A stretch of 64,000 nucleotides of DNA. Origin: Clostridiales bacterium 1_7_47FAA (GTDB taxonomy: Bacteria > Bacillota > Clostridia > Lachnospirales > Lachnospiraceae). Shown piece by piece: positions 1-8,390 of this stretch; position 1 is the stretch's first letter; each line of letters begins with the position of its first letter. The translations under genes were made by a program, and so were the position numbers. The DNA is taken from contig DS990261.1 of NCBI GenBank assembly GCA_000155435.1, positions 398,243 to 462,242 on the forward strand. The letters are read 5' to 3'. The notes beneath the pieces were generated by a model. It was not told the DNA's origin. It saw nothing but the letters and a program-made list of their open reading frames with translations, and made no database searches.

Positions 1-957
1 GAGTGGTTAGATAACATTAAGGGAATTTTGATTTTGGCGGTTGTTTTTGGACATCTGATTGGTGGCAAAACATCGCAGGAGCATAATATATATGGAATCC
101 TGCATTATCTGATTTATAGTGTCCATATGCCAATGTTCATTTTGATTTCCGGGTATCTGAGTAAGAAAAAGTGGACATACAAGAAGATGTTGCGAAATTA
201 TATCTTGCCATATATCATCTTTGATTTGCTGTGGGTAGTGTACTCGCTGATTCGTGGAACTGTTTCAGCAGCTGAATTGAACGTATTAGTTCCGACTTAC
301 GTCTATTGGTATATTCTGTGCTTATGCCTAATGAGGATTGTTGCCTTTACCACAGTCTTGAATAAGATATTTCTACCAATCAGTGTTGTACTAACAATCA
401 TATCACCGCTGATTGGAAAAGATATATGGCTGGTGCTTTCGTTAGGAAGAGTGGCACTGCTGTATCCGATGTTCTATCTTGGAAGAAGCTATTTGAAGGA
501 ATTTGTAAGCAAGGCTCGTGAGAAAAAGATTACCATGGTAATTCTGATGAGTGCTTGTATATGCGGAGAACTGCTCTTGTTGCGGAACCACATAACAGAC
601 ATTACATGGGCTTCACACGACTATCCGCTTAACATGACGGAGTGTCTGCTCAAGTATGTATTTATGTTCTTCGTTGTGGGTGTATTCACAGGACTTGTAG
701 CACTTGTGCCAAATCGGAAAATTTTTTTGACAAAGTGGGGAAGAAATTCTCTGTTGGTGTATCTGATTCATTCGTTTGTCATAGATGTTTTAAAGGTTGT
801 GTTTGGAAAAATAAATGTGGAATGGAATACGCCGTTTTGTTTTGCTGCAGTCTTGACTGCAGTGATTATCACGGAGTTTTTGTCAAATGAAAGGCTAAAA
901 AAGTTATACGACGTCATGATGTTAAAAATATACATAATATTCAATTTAAGCGAATGA
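1..957 (+). CDS. Acyltransferase family 3 membrane protein (5'-truncated by window edge)
   Basis: The reading frame is open from base 1 (codons E-W-L-D-N-I-K-G precede the first internal start at 28), so the true start lies outside the window. The visible protein is a chain of about nine hydrophobic helices with the FGHL histidine near the N-terminus and a late R-N-S-L-L-V-Y-L-I-H motif, as in acyltransferase-3/OafA-type integral membrane enzymes that O-acylate surface glycans. It is followed after 17 bases by a CMP-sugar synthetase gene and a flippase, so it probably decorates a capsule or exopolysaccharide repeat unit. Base composition is AT-richer than the rest of the window, as usual for glycan loci. 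The acyl group and acceptor cannot be read from sequence. Confidence 0.8.
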   Translation, partial: EWLDNIKGILILAVVFGHLIGGKTSQEHNIYGILHYLIYSVHMPMFILISGYLSKKKWTYKKMLRNYILPYIIFDLLWVVYSLIRGTVSAAELNVLVPTYVYWYILCLCLMRIVAFTTVLNKIFLPISVVLTIISPLIGKDIWLVLSLGRVALLYPMFYLGRSYLKEFVSKAREKKITMVILMSACICGELLLLRNHITDITWASHDYPLNMTECLLKYVFMFFVVGVFTGLVALVPNRKIFLTKWGRNSLLVYLIHSFVIDVLKVVFGKINVEWNTPFCFAAVLTAVIITEFLSNERLKKLYDVMMLKIYIIFNLSE

Positions 958-974
958 GTTAGTGGAGGTAGAGT

Positions 975-2204
975 ATGAATGTTGCTTTTATTCCGGTGAG
1001 AGGCGGAAGTAAATCTATCCCTCTTAAAAATATAAAAGCGATGTGCGGGAAACCGCTAGTGTACTGGACAGTGAAAGCTGCATGTCAGTGCAAGTATATT
1101 GATGTTGTCTATGTAGCTACGGACAGCGACAAGATTAAAGAGACTGTGGAGTCCTTTAAGAATGGAGACGAAGCAGCTGTCTTTAACAAAGCACAGGTCA
1201 TTGGTAGGAGTGCCGAATCCGCATCGGACACTGCATCTACAGAATTTGTTATGCTGGAGTTTGCGGATAAGTATGACTTTGACAATATTGTGCTTGTACA
1301 AGCTACATCTCCGATGCTGACGGCAGCGGATCTCGATGGTGGATTTGAACTCTTTAACAGTGAAGGAACGGATACTGTTCTATCCGTAGTTCGACAGTAT
1401 AGATTCCTGTGGAATAAGGATGGGAACGGGAATGCTTCTCCGAGCAACTATGATGTTTTCCATCGTCCCCGTAGACAGGAGTTTAGTGGCTATTTGATGG
1501 AAAACGGCGCTTTTTATATCTCGCCTAAAGCGGATTTGATTAAATCTCAAAATCGTGTATCCGGCAACATCAAGGCATATGAAATGTGCGAAGACAGTGC
1601 GTTTGAGATAGATGAACCTAGTGACTGGATTATTATTGAGGCTCTCATGCGCAAGAACGGGATGGTGGACGAGAAAAAGACCGACATGGAGACAGAGAAA
1701 ATTGCAATCAATATCAAGAAATCCATTCCTCAAATCAAGATGTTCCTCACTGATTGTGATGGTTGCCTGACCGATGGCGGGATGTACTATTCCGAAAACG
1801 GGGATGAACTCAAGAAGTTTAATACCAGAGATGGCATGGGCTTTGCGATTCTCCGTTCCAAGGGCATTATAACAGGCTTGGTGACCAGCGAAGATCGAGA
1901 GCTAAATCGCCGTCGTGTGGAAAAACTGAAGCTGGATGTGTTGATTCAGGGATGCAAGGACAAAGTGACAGTAGTGCGGGAATTGTCAGAAAAATACAAT
2001 ATACCGGTAGAAAATATTGCTTATGTCGGGGATGATATCAATGACTTGGGAGTTATTGATATGGTGGGTCTCGGTTGTTGTCCTGCCGATGCCATGCCAA
2101 AAGTAAAATTGGTAGCGGATTATGTTACGGATGCTAAAGGTGGCGAAGGTGTCATAAGAGAGGTTGTTGAGAAAATTTGTGCAAAGAAAGTTGATAGTAT
2201 ATGA
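975..2204 (+). CDS. N-acylneuraminate cytidylyltransferase fused to HAD phosphatase
   Basis: Residues 1 to about 225 are a CMP-sialic-acid-synthetase-type nucleotidyltransferase (N-terminal I-P-V-R-G-G-S-K-S-I-P-L-K-N loop; L-V-Q-A-T-S-P near residue 105). Residues from about 250 to the end are a KdsC-like HAD phosphatase with the D-C-D-G-C-L-T-D nucleophile motif, a central V-T-S-E motif and the late G-D-D-I-N-D. The two halves would dephosphorylate a nonulosonic acid 9-phosphate and then activate the acid with CTP, supplying CMP-sialate, CMP-Kdn or a relative. The start has a GGAGG ribosome site; the stop overlaps the flippase start by four bases, so they are translationally coupled. The exact sugar is not determined, and no condensing synthase (NeuB) is visible here. 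Confidence 0.85.
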   Translation: MNVAFIPVRGGSKSIPLKNIKAMCGKPLVYWTVKAACQCKYIDVVYVATDSDKIKETVESFKNGDEAAVFNKAQVIGRSAESASDTASTEFVMLEFADKYDFDNIVLVQATSPMLTAADLDGGFELFNSEGTDTVLSVVRQYRFLWNKDGNGNASPSNYDVFHRPRRQEFSGYLMENGAFYISPKADLIKSQNRVSGNIKAYEMCEDSAFEIDEPSDWIIIEALMRKNGMVDEKKTDMETEKIAINIKKSIPQIKMFLTDCDGCLTDGGMYYSENGDELKKFNTRDGMGFAILRSKGIITGLVTSEDRELNRRRVEKLKLDVLIQGCKDKVTVVRELSEKYNIPVENIAYVGDDINDLGVIDMVGLGCCPADAMPKVKLVADYVTDAKGGEGVIREVVEKICAKKVDSI

Positions 2205-3628
2205 ACAGGAATGATTCCCCGCAATCTGGTAATCTGGCCTTAAAATCCGGTGCATGGTATGTTGCTTCATCCATAATGGTAAAAGCGGTCTCGATTATTA
2301 CGACACCTATTTTCACGAGACTGCTATCCAAGATGGAATACGGAGCAGTAGCAACATTTACTTCTTGGTATTCGCTGCTTGCGGTTTTCTGCACCTTAAA
2401 TCTTACCTATAGTATCGGAAGGGCGAAGCTCGATATGAGAGGAGACCTGGGCAACTATATTGGCTCTATGCAGCTGCTTTCAGGGCTTGTTTCTTTCGCT
2501 ATTTTGGCGGTATCTGTTATTTTTATAAATCCAGTTTCATCATTTTTGGAACTGAGCAAGTCGGCTACAATACTTCTTGTGGTATACCTGTTTTTCGGTT
2601 CATCCATCTCTTTTTACCAAAATGGCTTTCGGTACCGATATAAATATAAACAGAATATTGCAGTAGCCTGGTATACGGCACTGGCAACGGTTTTCTTTTC
2701 ATTGTTGTTTGTGCTCTCGCACGATACCAATCGAGACGAGTGGAGGATGTTGGGCATAACTCTTCCAACGGTTTTGTTATCAAGTTCATTCTGGATTCAC
2801 GCCATTAGGCATAAAAGACTGGTTTACAACAAGGAGTATTGGAGATACGGTTTAGCATTGTCTTTGCCGTTAATTCTTCACACTCTTTCGCTTAATTTGC
2901 TGTCTCAGTCTGACAGAATTTTTATATCGAAAATTTGCGGAACTGAAGATACGGCGCTGTATAGCCTGGTATATAATTATTCTTTGCTCCTTTCCATAGT
3001 GATGAATGCTATAGCTGACGGCTGGCTTCCATGGTTTCATGACAACTATTTTGCGGGAAATAATGAGATGATTAAGAAGAGTTCCAAGAAACTGGTAGTG
3101 TTAGGTTGTTATATCGGTCTTGGATGCATTGCAGTTGCACCAGAGGCTATTGCAGTACTGGGAGGAAAAGACTATTTGCCAGGACTTCCCTGTGTGCTGC
3201 CGATTGTTTTGGGCGTTGTGTGCCAGTATATCTATACACACTACGTCAACATCGAGATGCACCTAAAGAAAACAAAATATGTTTCAGAAGGAACGATATT
3301 CGCGACAGTCTTAAATCTGATTTTGAACGCGATTTTCATACCAATGTTCGGATTCGTAGTCGCAGCGTATACAACCCTTGTAAGCTATCTTGCCTTGATG
3401 ATAGTACATTTTGTAATTACGAGAAAGAAACTCGGAGTCAAGTTGTATGATGATGCATTTATGTTTGGAATCATGATTGGCACCTCCGCTGTTGGATTTA
3501 TCGTGACCCTTGTCTATGATTACATGGCGATAAGATATGGCTTGACTGCGATTGGATTTGTAACATTCTTGGTTTACTTTAGAGAATATATAAAACAAGC
3601 CATTGATAAGGCGAAAGCAGGAAACTGA
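2201..3628 (+). CDS. Oligosaccharide flippase (Wzx-like, MOP superfamily)
   Basis: 475 residues with 12-14 predicted membrane segments and the N-terminal L-K-S-G-A-W-Y-V-A-S-S-I and T-P-I-F-T-R-L-L motifs of polysaccharide-transport flippases (Wzx/RfbX, PF01943 type). It would move lipid-linked repeat units across the membrane. Its ATG overlaps the stop of the CMP-sugar synthetase gene by four bases, marking one operon. It is the last intact glycan gene before the insertion-sequence debris, so the polymerase and glycosyltransferases must lie upstream of the window or have been lost. Confidence 0.87.
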   Translation: MNRNDSPQSGNLALKSGAWYVASSIMVKAVSIITTPIFTRLLSKMEYGAVATFTSWYSLLAVFCTLNLTYSIGRAKLDMRGDLGNYIGSMQLLSGLVSFAILAVSVIFINPVSSFLELSKSATILLVVYLFFGSSISFYQNGFRYRYKYKQNIAVAWYTALATVFFSLLFVLSHDTNRDEWRMLGITLPTVLLSSSFWIHAIRHKRLVYNKEYWRYGLALSLPLILHTLSLNLLSQSDRIFISKICGTEDTALYSLVYNYSLLLSIVMNAIADGWLPWFHDNYFAGNNEMIKKSSKKLVVLGCYIGLGCIAVAPEAIAVLGGKDYLPGLPCVLPIVLGVVCQYIYTHYVNIEMHLKKTKYVSEGTIFATVLNLILNAIFIPMFGFVVAAYTTLVSYLALMIVHFVITRKKLGVKLYDDAFMFGIMIGTSAVGFIVTLVYDYMAIRYGLTAIGFVTFLVYFREYIKQAIDKAKAGN

Positions 3629-3632
3629 TATA

Positions 3633-3716
3633 ATGATGATTATTACGGAGACATCAGGGGGTGATAGATACTCTGTTGCAGATTCCGTGTCAGAGAAGTC
3701 GAGGAGGGAGAATTGA
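3633..3716 (+). CDS. 27-residue reading frame overlapping the next small gene
   Basis: A short frame (MMIITETSGG...) begins five bases after the flippase stop. Its TGA overlaps the ATG at 3716 in a TGATG junction. It has no recognisable domain. It may be a remnant of a glycan-locus gene or an untranslated spacer; the junction with the following frame is the only positive sign. Confidence 0.25.
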   Translation: MMIITETSGGDRYSVADSVSEKSRREN

Positions 3717-3895
3717 TGATAACGATAATTGTTATTTTTTTGCTACTGCTGTATTTTGCGGTTATTACTTTGAACCAATGTCAGTTAGTTAAGCAAGACC
3801 TGTCAGAGGATCCCTGCCATAAATTAACCATGTGTTGGGATGATACAGGGATTTTGCCTGTTGTCAGAAGTTGTATGAATGGATATTTAGTATAA
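3716..3895 (+). CDS. Small membrane peptide or gene remnant before IS debris
   Basis: About 59 residues. A good GAGGAGGG ribosome site precedes the ATG at 3716 (a TTG at 3713 is also in frame). The first 20 residues are one hydrophobic helix (MITIIVIFLLLLYFAVITL), then a polar tail with two cysteines. The ORF stops about 90 bases before the ISLre2 leader hairpin. I do not recognise the family. It could be a true small membrane protein at the end of the glycan operon or the N-terminus of a longer gene truncated when the mobile elements arrived. Confidence 0.35.
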   Translation: MITIIVIFLLLLYFAVITLNQCQLVKQDLSEDPCHKLTMCWDDTGILPVVRSCMNGYLV

Positions 3896-3986
3896 TGAGG
3901 AGTTTTTGGGTATAGTAAACTTAGCGTAACATTACATTCGGGTAATTAGTTGATGGTAAATTATGTAAACTAATAAAAACAAAAAA

Positions 3987-4053
3987 AGAAAGCACCGCTT
4001 TGTGGTATGATTGGATTTGCGAAAAACGATTACAACAAAGGAAGGTGCTTTCT
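3987..4053 (+). promoter_or_regulatory. Inverted repeat sequestering the transposase ribosome site
   Basis: AGAAAGCACC at 3987-3996 is perfectly complementary to GGTGCTTTCT at 4044-4053, immediately before the ATG at 4054. The right arm includes part of the purine-rich ribosome site, so a transcript read in from outside would fold and hide the start, a common insertion-sequence safeguard. Confidence 0.6.
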
Positions 4054-4578
4054 ATGTATCACAGTATACTAAATTTTATCGAAAATGACATCAAGGAAAT
4101 TGAAAATCTTGTAGCGGCTATGCTAAAAGGGGAAAAAGAGCCCCATGACCTGTCACAGGATATCCATGACCGGATGCTGGGGCTCGGGAGCAGGCTGATT
4201 GCGGAGCTATATGAAAAAATAGATGATGAGATTAGGGAAAGCCTGATACGAAAGAAAAAATGGAACATTGAACAGCGCAACGAACCTAAGGAGCTGCTGG
4301 ATTTCATGGGGCCTGTCCGGTTCCGCCGGACTGGCTACAGGGATAAGGAATCCGGAAAATACGTTTACCTCCTGGACAAAATCCTGGGGCTGGAAGGGCA
4401 TCGGAGGATCACGCCTGGAGCGGCAGCATGCATCCTGGAGGAGGCGGTACAGACCAGCTACGCGAAGGGAGGCCGGACCCTGTCCCTTATGGGACAGGTC
4501 AGCAAACAAATAGATTGCATATCTGCCTCAAAAAATGGTATACTGTTAGCGGCAGTTCCGCTTTACACGAAACGGTAG
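4054..4578 (+). pseudogene. ISLre2-family (UPF0236) transposase, truncated
   Basis: The first 150 or so residues match the N-terminus of ISLre2/UPF0236 transposases: an acidic leader, then M-G-P-V-R-F-R-R-T-G-Y-R-D, Y-L-L-D-K-I-L-G-L and the A-A-C-I-L-E-E-A-V-Q-T-S-Y-A-K-G-G block. Family resemblance stops around base 4513 (after V-S-K-Q), and the last 20 codons read through into the neighbouring IS4-family element. Intact members have about 450-480 residues, so the catalytic part is gone. The start at 4054 follows the leader hairpin. The element was evidently interrupted by, or deleted together with, the IS4-like element to its right. Confidence 0.75.
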
Positions 4579-5889
4579 GTGAAACTGGCAGGTGATTGGA
4601 ACCGAAGCTGGCGGGCATAGGTTCTGTCTGGCCTGATTGGCAGTATATAACGGCTAATCAGGCCATTTACATTTCCGAGCCCCATATGGTCTGAAAGGAA
4701 TGCAAAGCATATTTTTATCGCTATGGACAGATTGACCTGATACTCCCATTTCACCCTTCCCTTTTTATGGGAACCTCCATGGTTATTATGGTACAAAAGT
4801 TATACAGGGTCATTCGGCAGAGAATCTCGAATTCAATATATTTCGGGGACCCGGAATGAAAGTTTTCGGTTCCGATTGTATGCTTCAGGTCACGGAAAGA
4901 AGTTTCCTGGCCCCACAGGAGATGGTAAATGTGCTTAATCTGTTCTAATGAAAACTCATCTGCTGGAAGATTGGTAATGATGTTCTCATAACCCCCTTCT
5001 GCTATCTGAAAACGGACCACACGCAGCTGCATGCGGTATTCGGGACGGCTGTCTGTGATAAGGTCGAAAGGAACTGCTTTACATATATAGCGGTATAAGG
5101 GTTCTGATTCCGGATGCAGCCTTTTTCCTGGCATTTGACCGGGTAAGGATAACGTCCGCCCACCTGTCCAGCCGATCTGGCAGGCTGTCAGCCGCAAGAA
5201 GTCGCTTTATGTTGACATCCTTGGCGCGTATGGCAAAGAACCCCCCTTTCTCAAATGCATTGGCGAAGACGTTATAGCTGGCAAAGCTCCTGTCAGCCAC
5301 GAAGATAGGGAAGTAGCCATAAAGGTAGCGGTCTATAAGCTGACAGAGAGCAGCGAATTCGTTTTTGAGCCTGCCTGGCTGAATAACCGCATCCAGATAC
5401 CTCTTGGAAAGCAGGTCATACAGAGAAATCGTGCGGGCGAGTTGATGAGTATTCCGATGCAACTGAGCACTTTTTTTAATCTGCCGCTTGCGGGATGGAA
5501 GGTAGAAGGGGCCTGGGAATTGCGGGCAATGTTAAATTCACAACCATCCGCGGCAATAAGGGAATACTTCCCCATAAGCCCCTTTACCGGGAAACGGAGA
5601 TTAAACTGCCAAAGGATGTGCTGGAAAGTTTCCGGAAGGAACTTTGCCTGCTACTGGATGAAGGCGGAAGCAATGGGGATTTCGTCGGGTAGGAAATAAA
5701 AATATTTCAGCAGTTCATGGCTGATGCAGCCGCTTCCCATGCAGAGGAATAAATGAATCATCTGTACAACCCCAGTTTCCGGTCACGTGTAAAATCCTTT
5801 CCAGGGTTTTTGACAAAGCGGTCAGTGTTACAAGCCATGGCGTCCACGATTGTCCAGAGGGCGGACTTGACCTTATGCGGGAATGACAT
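4563..5889 (-). pseudogene. IS4-family transposase, multiply frameshifted
   Basis: Read on the minus strand, fragments in successive frames reconstruct one IS4-type transposase: start at 5889 behind a GGAGGT site, with H-K-V-K-S-A-L-W and V-K-N-P-G-K-D-F-T-R-D-R-K-L; then H-E-L-L-K-Y-F with an in-frame TAG after S-A-F-I-Q (near 5655); A-A-D-G-C-E-F-N; V-A-D-R-S-F-A-S-Y-N-V-F; N-L-P-A-D-E-F; and the Y-x2-[R]-x3-E-x6-K signature. In that signature the arginine is leucine (Y-H-L-L-W-G-Q-E...K), probably another inactivating change. At least four frame changes and one stop separate the pieces, so the gene is dead. Ends of the element were not resolved as clear terminal repeats. Confidence 0.8.
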
Positions 5890-5902
5890 ATATAGGTACC
5901 TC

Positions 5903-5940
5903 CTTGAAATTGAAATGATTGTTCTGTTTTCAATTTCAAG
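5903..5940. repeat. 13-bp inverted repeat upstream of IS4-family transposase
   Basis: CTTGAAATTGAAA (5903-5915) and its exact complement (5928-5940) form a hairpin just upstream, on the minus strand, of the transposase start. Together with the next hairpin it would impede read-through transcription from outside. Confidence 0.6.
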
Positions 5941-5987
5941 GGCCGCTCTCGCTACCTTTAAAAATACAATCAGTAGCGAGAGCGGCC
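5941..5987. repeat. 15-bp GC-rich inverted repeat, 17-base loop
   Basis: GGCCGCTCTCGCTAC (5941-5955) is perfectly complementary to 5973-5987. It abuts the preceding hairpin without a gap. It lies at the outer end of the IS4-family element and could act as a transcription block protecting the element or its host. Confidence 0.6.
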
Positions 5988-6257
5988 ACACATTTGTGGC
6001 TCTGTGTCGCCCCCTTTTCTGAAATTTGAGTTAGACCATAGGATGAGATTTTTTCAATTGGCTTAACTAAATGACATTGATTACGGAATAATTCGTAAAT
6101 CCAGTATACATCCAATTTAAGCGGTGGCTCTCAACAGCGGAATGTCTCCATGTGACTAATGGCTCTCAGGAGGCAGAATACTCATCATCAAACCCGGCAA
6201 GGTCAGCGTTGGGGTTAACAAGCTGTTACTCTAATGCCTCGGTCATACCTGAAAGCT
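5988..6257. other. Intergenic stretch between IS remnant and polysaccharide kinase
   Basis: About 270 bases with no supported gene or RNA. It probably contains the outer end of the IS4-family element and degraded sequence behind the kinase gene. Confidence 0.4.
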
Positions 6258-6926
6258 TCATCCAACAAGGAATTCACAATGCTTCCCCCTAAATCCTCTC
6301 CCATAGGAATACGCCTTCCTCCCCACCCCATATTTCAAAGCATTTTGTATTATCCCCATTTTACAATTCAACACGCCGCCTGTCACGGCAATCCCGGACT
6401 TCCTTAAGAAATCCAGCGATTCTTCCACGGCGCTGCGCAACACCCAATCCTGCCGCACCACCAGAAGCACCCCGTCCATAAGGCCACGCATCTGCTGCAC
6501 ATCAGACAGGATGCCGACCGGAGGGGTGTCAATCAGTATGTAGTTATAGGTATCTGTCATGGCGCGGATTGCCGGGAAGACCTGGTTGTCTGCCTGGAAA
6601 ATGTCCTCTTGAGCGAATCCCTGGATGGTATAAATCCCATTATACATCCGTTCTACCTGCTGCCTTAGATGAGGTCCTGCACGGGGGTCCGCGCGTTCAT
6701 CACCGTCCTTGGGTTTGTGCTTTCTGGCCAGTTGATAGAGTACACCTTTTTTGAAGTCAGAATCCAGCAGTAGTACCTTATATCCCAGTTCTGTCAGTTG
6801 AAGGGCCAGGTTGTAGGCAACGGTTGATTTTCCTTCCCCAGGGACGCTGGAGGTGACGGCAATTACCTTCTGGCTCTCTTTTTCCGTCAGGTAATGGAAT
6901 ACCGCGGACATACGTCCATATGACAC
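6258..6926 (-). CDS. Bacterial tyrosine-kinase (CpsD/Wzc C-terminal) domain
   Basis: Contains Walker A (S-S-V-P-G-E-G-K-S-T), Walker A' (V-L-L-L-D-S-D-F) and Walker B (Y-I-L-I-D-T-P-P) motifs of BY-kinases that autophosphorylate and control capsule polymerisation. It has no membrane anchor of its own; the Wzz-type activator is the preceding gene on the same strand in the other frame. The kinase frame is open from just after a TGA at 6989 and joins the Wzz frame by a -1 shift at 6977-6983, so a fused Wzc-like protein could arise. A GTG at 6926 or ATG at 6911 could serve as independent starts, with only a weak AGGAA site. The stretch after K-H-K-P-K-D-G-D is unlike usual kinases, and the C-terminal tyrosine cluster is short, so the gene may be decaying. 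Confidence 0.75.
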   Translation of the reverse strand: MSYGRMSAVFHYLTEKESQKVIAVTSSVPGEGKSTVAYNLALQLTELGYKVLLLDSDFKKGVLYQLARKHKPKDGDERADPRAGPHLRQQVERMYNGIYTIQGFAQEDIFQADNQVFPAIRAMTDTYNYILIDTPPVGILSDVQQMRGLMDGVLLVVRQDWVLRSAVEESLDFLRKSGIAVTGGVLNCKMGIIQNALKYGVGRKAYSYGRGFRGKHCEFLVG

Positions 6927-7678
6927 CTGGTATTCCTGCGGTAGATTTTTATTGTCCAGATATCCGCCGCCGGCTTCTTTTTTGAATCAATCCATGGAAT
7001 CTCTCCGATGATATCAAGATTAAGGGCTTCCAGTGAGCTGTTATTCCGGATTTTCGGAACGAACAGGTAGTATGTGGTCCCCAGTATACAACCAAGAAGC
7101 AGTCCGGTAGCCATTCCAATCATGATATTGGGGAAAGATGCTGACGGCACACCCTTGGCCTGTCCCGCGGTGTCGATGACGTTTACGGAACCGATATCCA
7201 TTACCTCCAGCATGACTTCTGGAAGCACCTCTATCAGATGGTTCAGTATGCTGATGGCCTGCTGTGGATTTTTCCAGTTTAGGGTAAGCCACAAAAAGGC
7301 TGTGTCATCCTCCATGGTGACTGTAATCCCCTGTTTTAATTCCTCAAGGGAAATCTCATTGTATTCATCCCTATCCAGAACCAATTCCAGCACATGGTTA
7401 CTGGTTGCCAGAAGCTGTACTGTTTTTGCAAGATTCCTGGCGAGCTGGATATCTTCATTTTTAGGGACAGATGTCCCGTTCTGGTAGACATTATTGATAT
7501 TCCTGGCGTTTACTATCATGGAAGCCCTGGTTTCGTAAGAGGTTCCCTGGCCTAAGGATAGCGCGGCGCCTGCCAGGATGCCCAGGACCATAAGGAATAA
7601 GACAATCCAGCGCAGGTCCCAGATTGAACGGATCAGGTCGGGAATATAGATTTCGATTTCATCATTTGTTTTCGGCAT
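6887..7678 (-). CDS. Wzz/CpsC-type chain-length determinant protein
   Basis: 263 residues with a first membrane helix (W-I-V-L-F-L-M-V-L-G-I-L-A-G-A-A-L) at about 24-44, an extracytoplasmic helical domain, and a second helix at about 185-210 (I-M-I-G-M-A-T-G-L-L-L-G-C-I-L-G-T-T-Y-Y-L-F-V-P), the Wzz/PCP architecture. Start: ATG at 7678 with GAGGTG upstream. It controls polysaccharide chain length and activates the tyrosine kinase. After E-I-P-W-I-D-S-K-K-K the frame continues only about 27 unrelated codons, whereas the -1 frame continues into the kinase. The change of frame lies at a perfect slippery heptamer (6977-6983). Confidence 0.82.
   Translation of the reverse strand: MPKTNDEIEIYIPDLIRSIWDLRWIVLFLMVLGILAGAALSLGQGTSYETRASMIVNARNINNVYQNGTSVPKNEDIQLARNLAKTVQLLATSNHVLELVLDRDEYNEISLEELKQGITVTMEDDTAFLWLTLNWKNPQQAISILNHLIEVLPEVMLEVMDIGSVNVIDTAGQAKGVPSASFPNIMIGMATGLLLGCILGTTYYLFVPKIRNNSSLEALNLDIIGEIPWIDSKKKPAADIWTIKIYRRNTRCHMDVCPRYSIT
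6977..6983 (-). other. A AAA AAG slippery heptamer at Wzz/kinase frame change
   Basis: On the minus strand the Wzz codons here read TCA-AAA-AAG, so the heptamer A-AAA-AAG sits in the exact zero-frame register used by dnaX-type -1 frameshifting. After a -1 slip the next codon is GAA and the ribosome enters the kinase frame directly. A GGAGAG stretch lies about 17 bases upstream. The alternative is loss of one A from a 7-A run. Confidence 0.5.
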
Positions 7679-7836
7679 TAAGGCACCTCATGCATTATTT
7701 TTTCTGCTTTGGCGGGAAATATCCCCTTCCCTACATTTTACCAGAAAACAGAAAAGCATCAACCATACTTGACATATCTGAATCCGGGAACTATAGTAAG
7801 AAAAAGACAAAATCAGATTACCGATAGGAGCTGCCA

Positions 7837-8349
7837 TTGAATCTTTTATCCCAACAGACATGGGAATACATCCTGACAGACATTTTAATAGAACTGAGGT
7901 TCCTGCCCATGGCCCTTGCTGCGGGTGCTTTTATAGGCTGTTTTCTGCTGGTTTTCTTCAGAAGAAAGAAAAGGGCCGTTTTCTGTATTCTTTGTATCAT
8001 TTATTTTATTATGCTGTTTATTATAACTATTTTTGAGCGTGAGCCGGGTTCCAGGACAGGAATCAGCCTGACCTTGTTTGAAACCATGGGAAGTCCCAGA
8101 GCCAATGCTTATGTAATTGAGAATATCATCCTGTTCATCCCCTTCGGTTTTTTTGCCATGGGAATATGGAAGCGCAAGGACCGTCTGCCCGCCTGTATTT
8201 TTGCAGGTTTTTGCCTCAGCCTTGCAATTGAGACAATCCAGCTGCTGACGGAACGCGGACATTTTCAGGTAGATGATATTCTCATGAATACTATAGGCGC
8301 AGGTATTGGGGTGCTTATGGCATTGATACGGTTCCGCTGCCGAAGATGA
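7837..8349 (+). CDS. VanZ-family membrane protein
   Basis: 170 residues, four to five membrane helices, with VanZ-family signatures E-N-I-I-L-F-I-P-F-G-F (about 95-105) and the E-T-I-Q-L...F-Q-V-D-D-I-L-M-N-T-I-G-A-G-I-G block near the C-terminus. Members are related to the teicoplanin-resistance accessory protein VanZ, but chromosomal copies have no proven role. The start is TTG at 7837, with AGGAG ending six bases upstream; no in-frame ATG precedes it. It diverges from the Wzz gene. Confidence 0.82.
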   Translation: MNLLSQQTWEYILTDILIELRFLPMALAAGAFIGCFLLVFFRRKKRAVFCILCIIYFIMLFIITIFEREPGSRTGISLTLFETMGSPRANAYVIENIILFIPFGFFAMGIWKRKDRLPACIFAGFCLSLAIETIQLLTERGHFQVDDILMNTIGAGIGVLMALIRFRCRR

Positions 8350-8390
8350 AGCGTCTGAAGCAGCTTTATCCGCCATATTGGTCCGGATAA

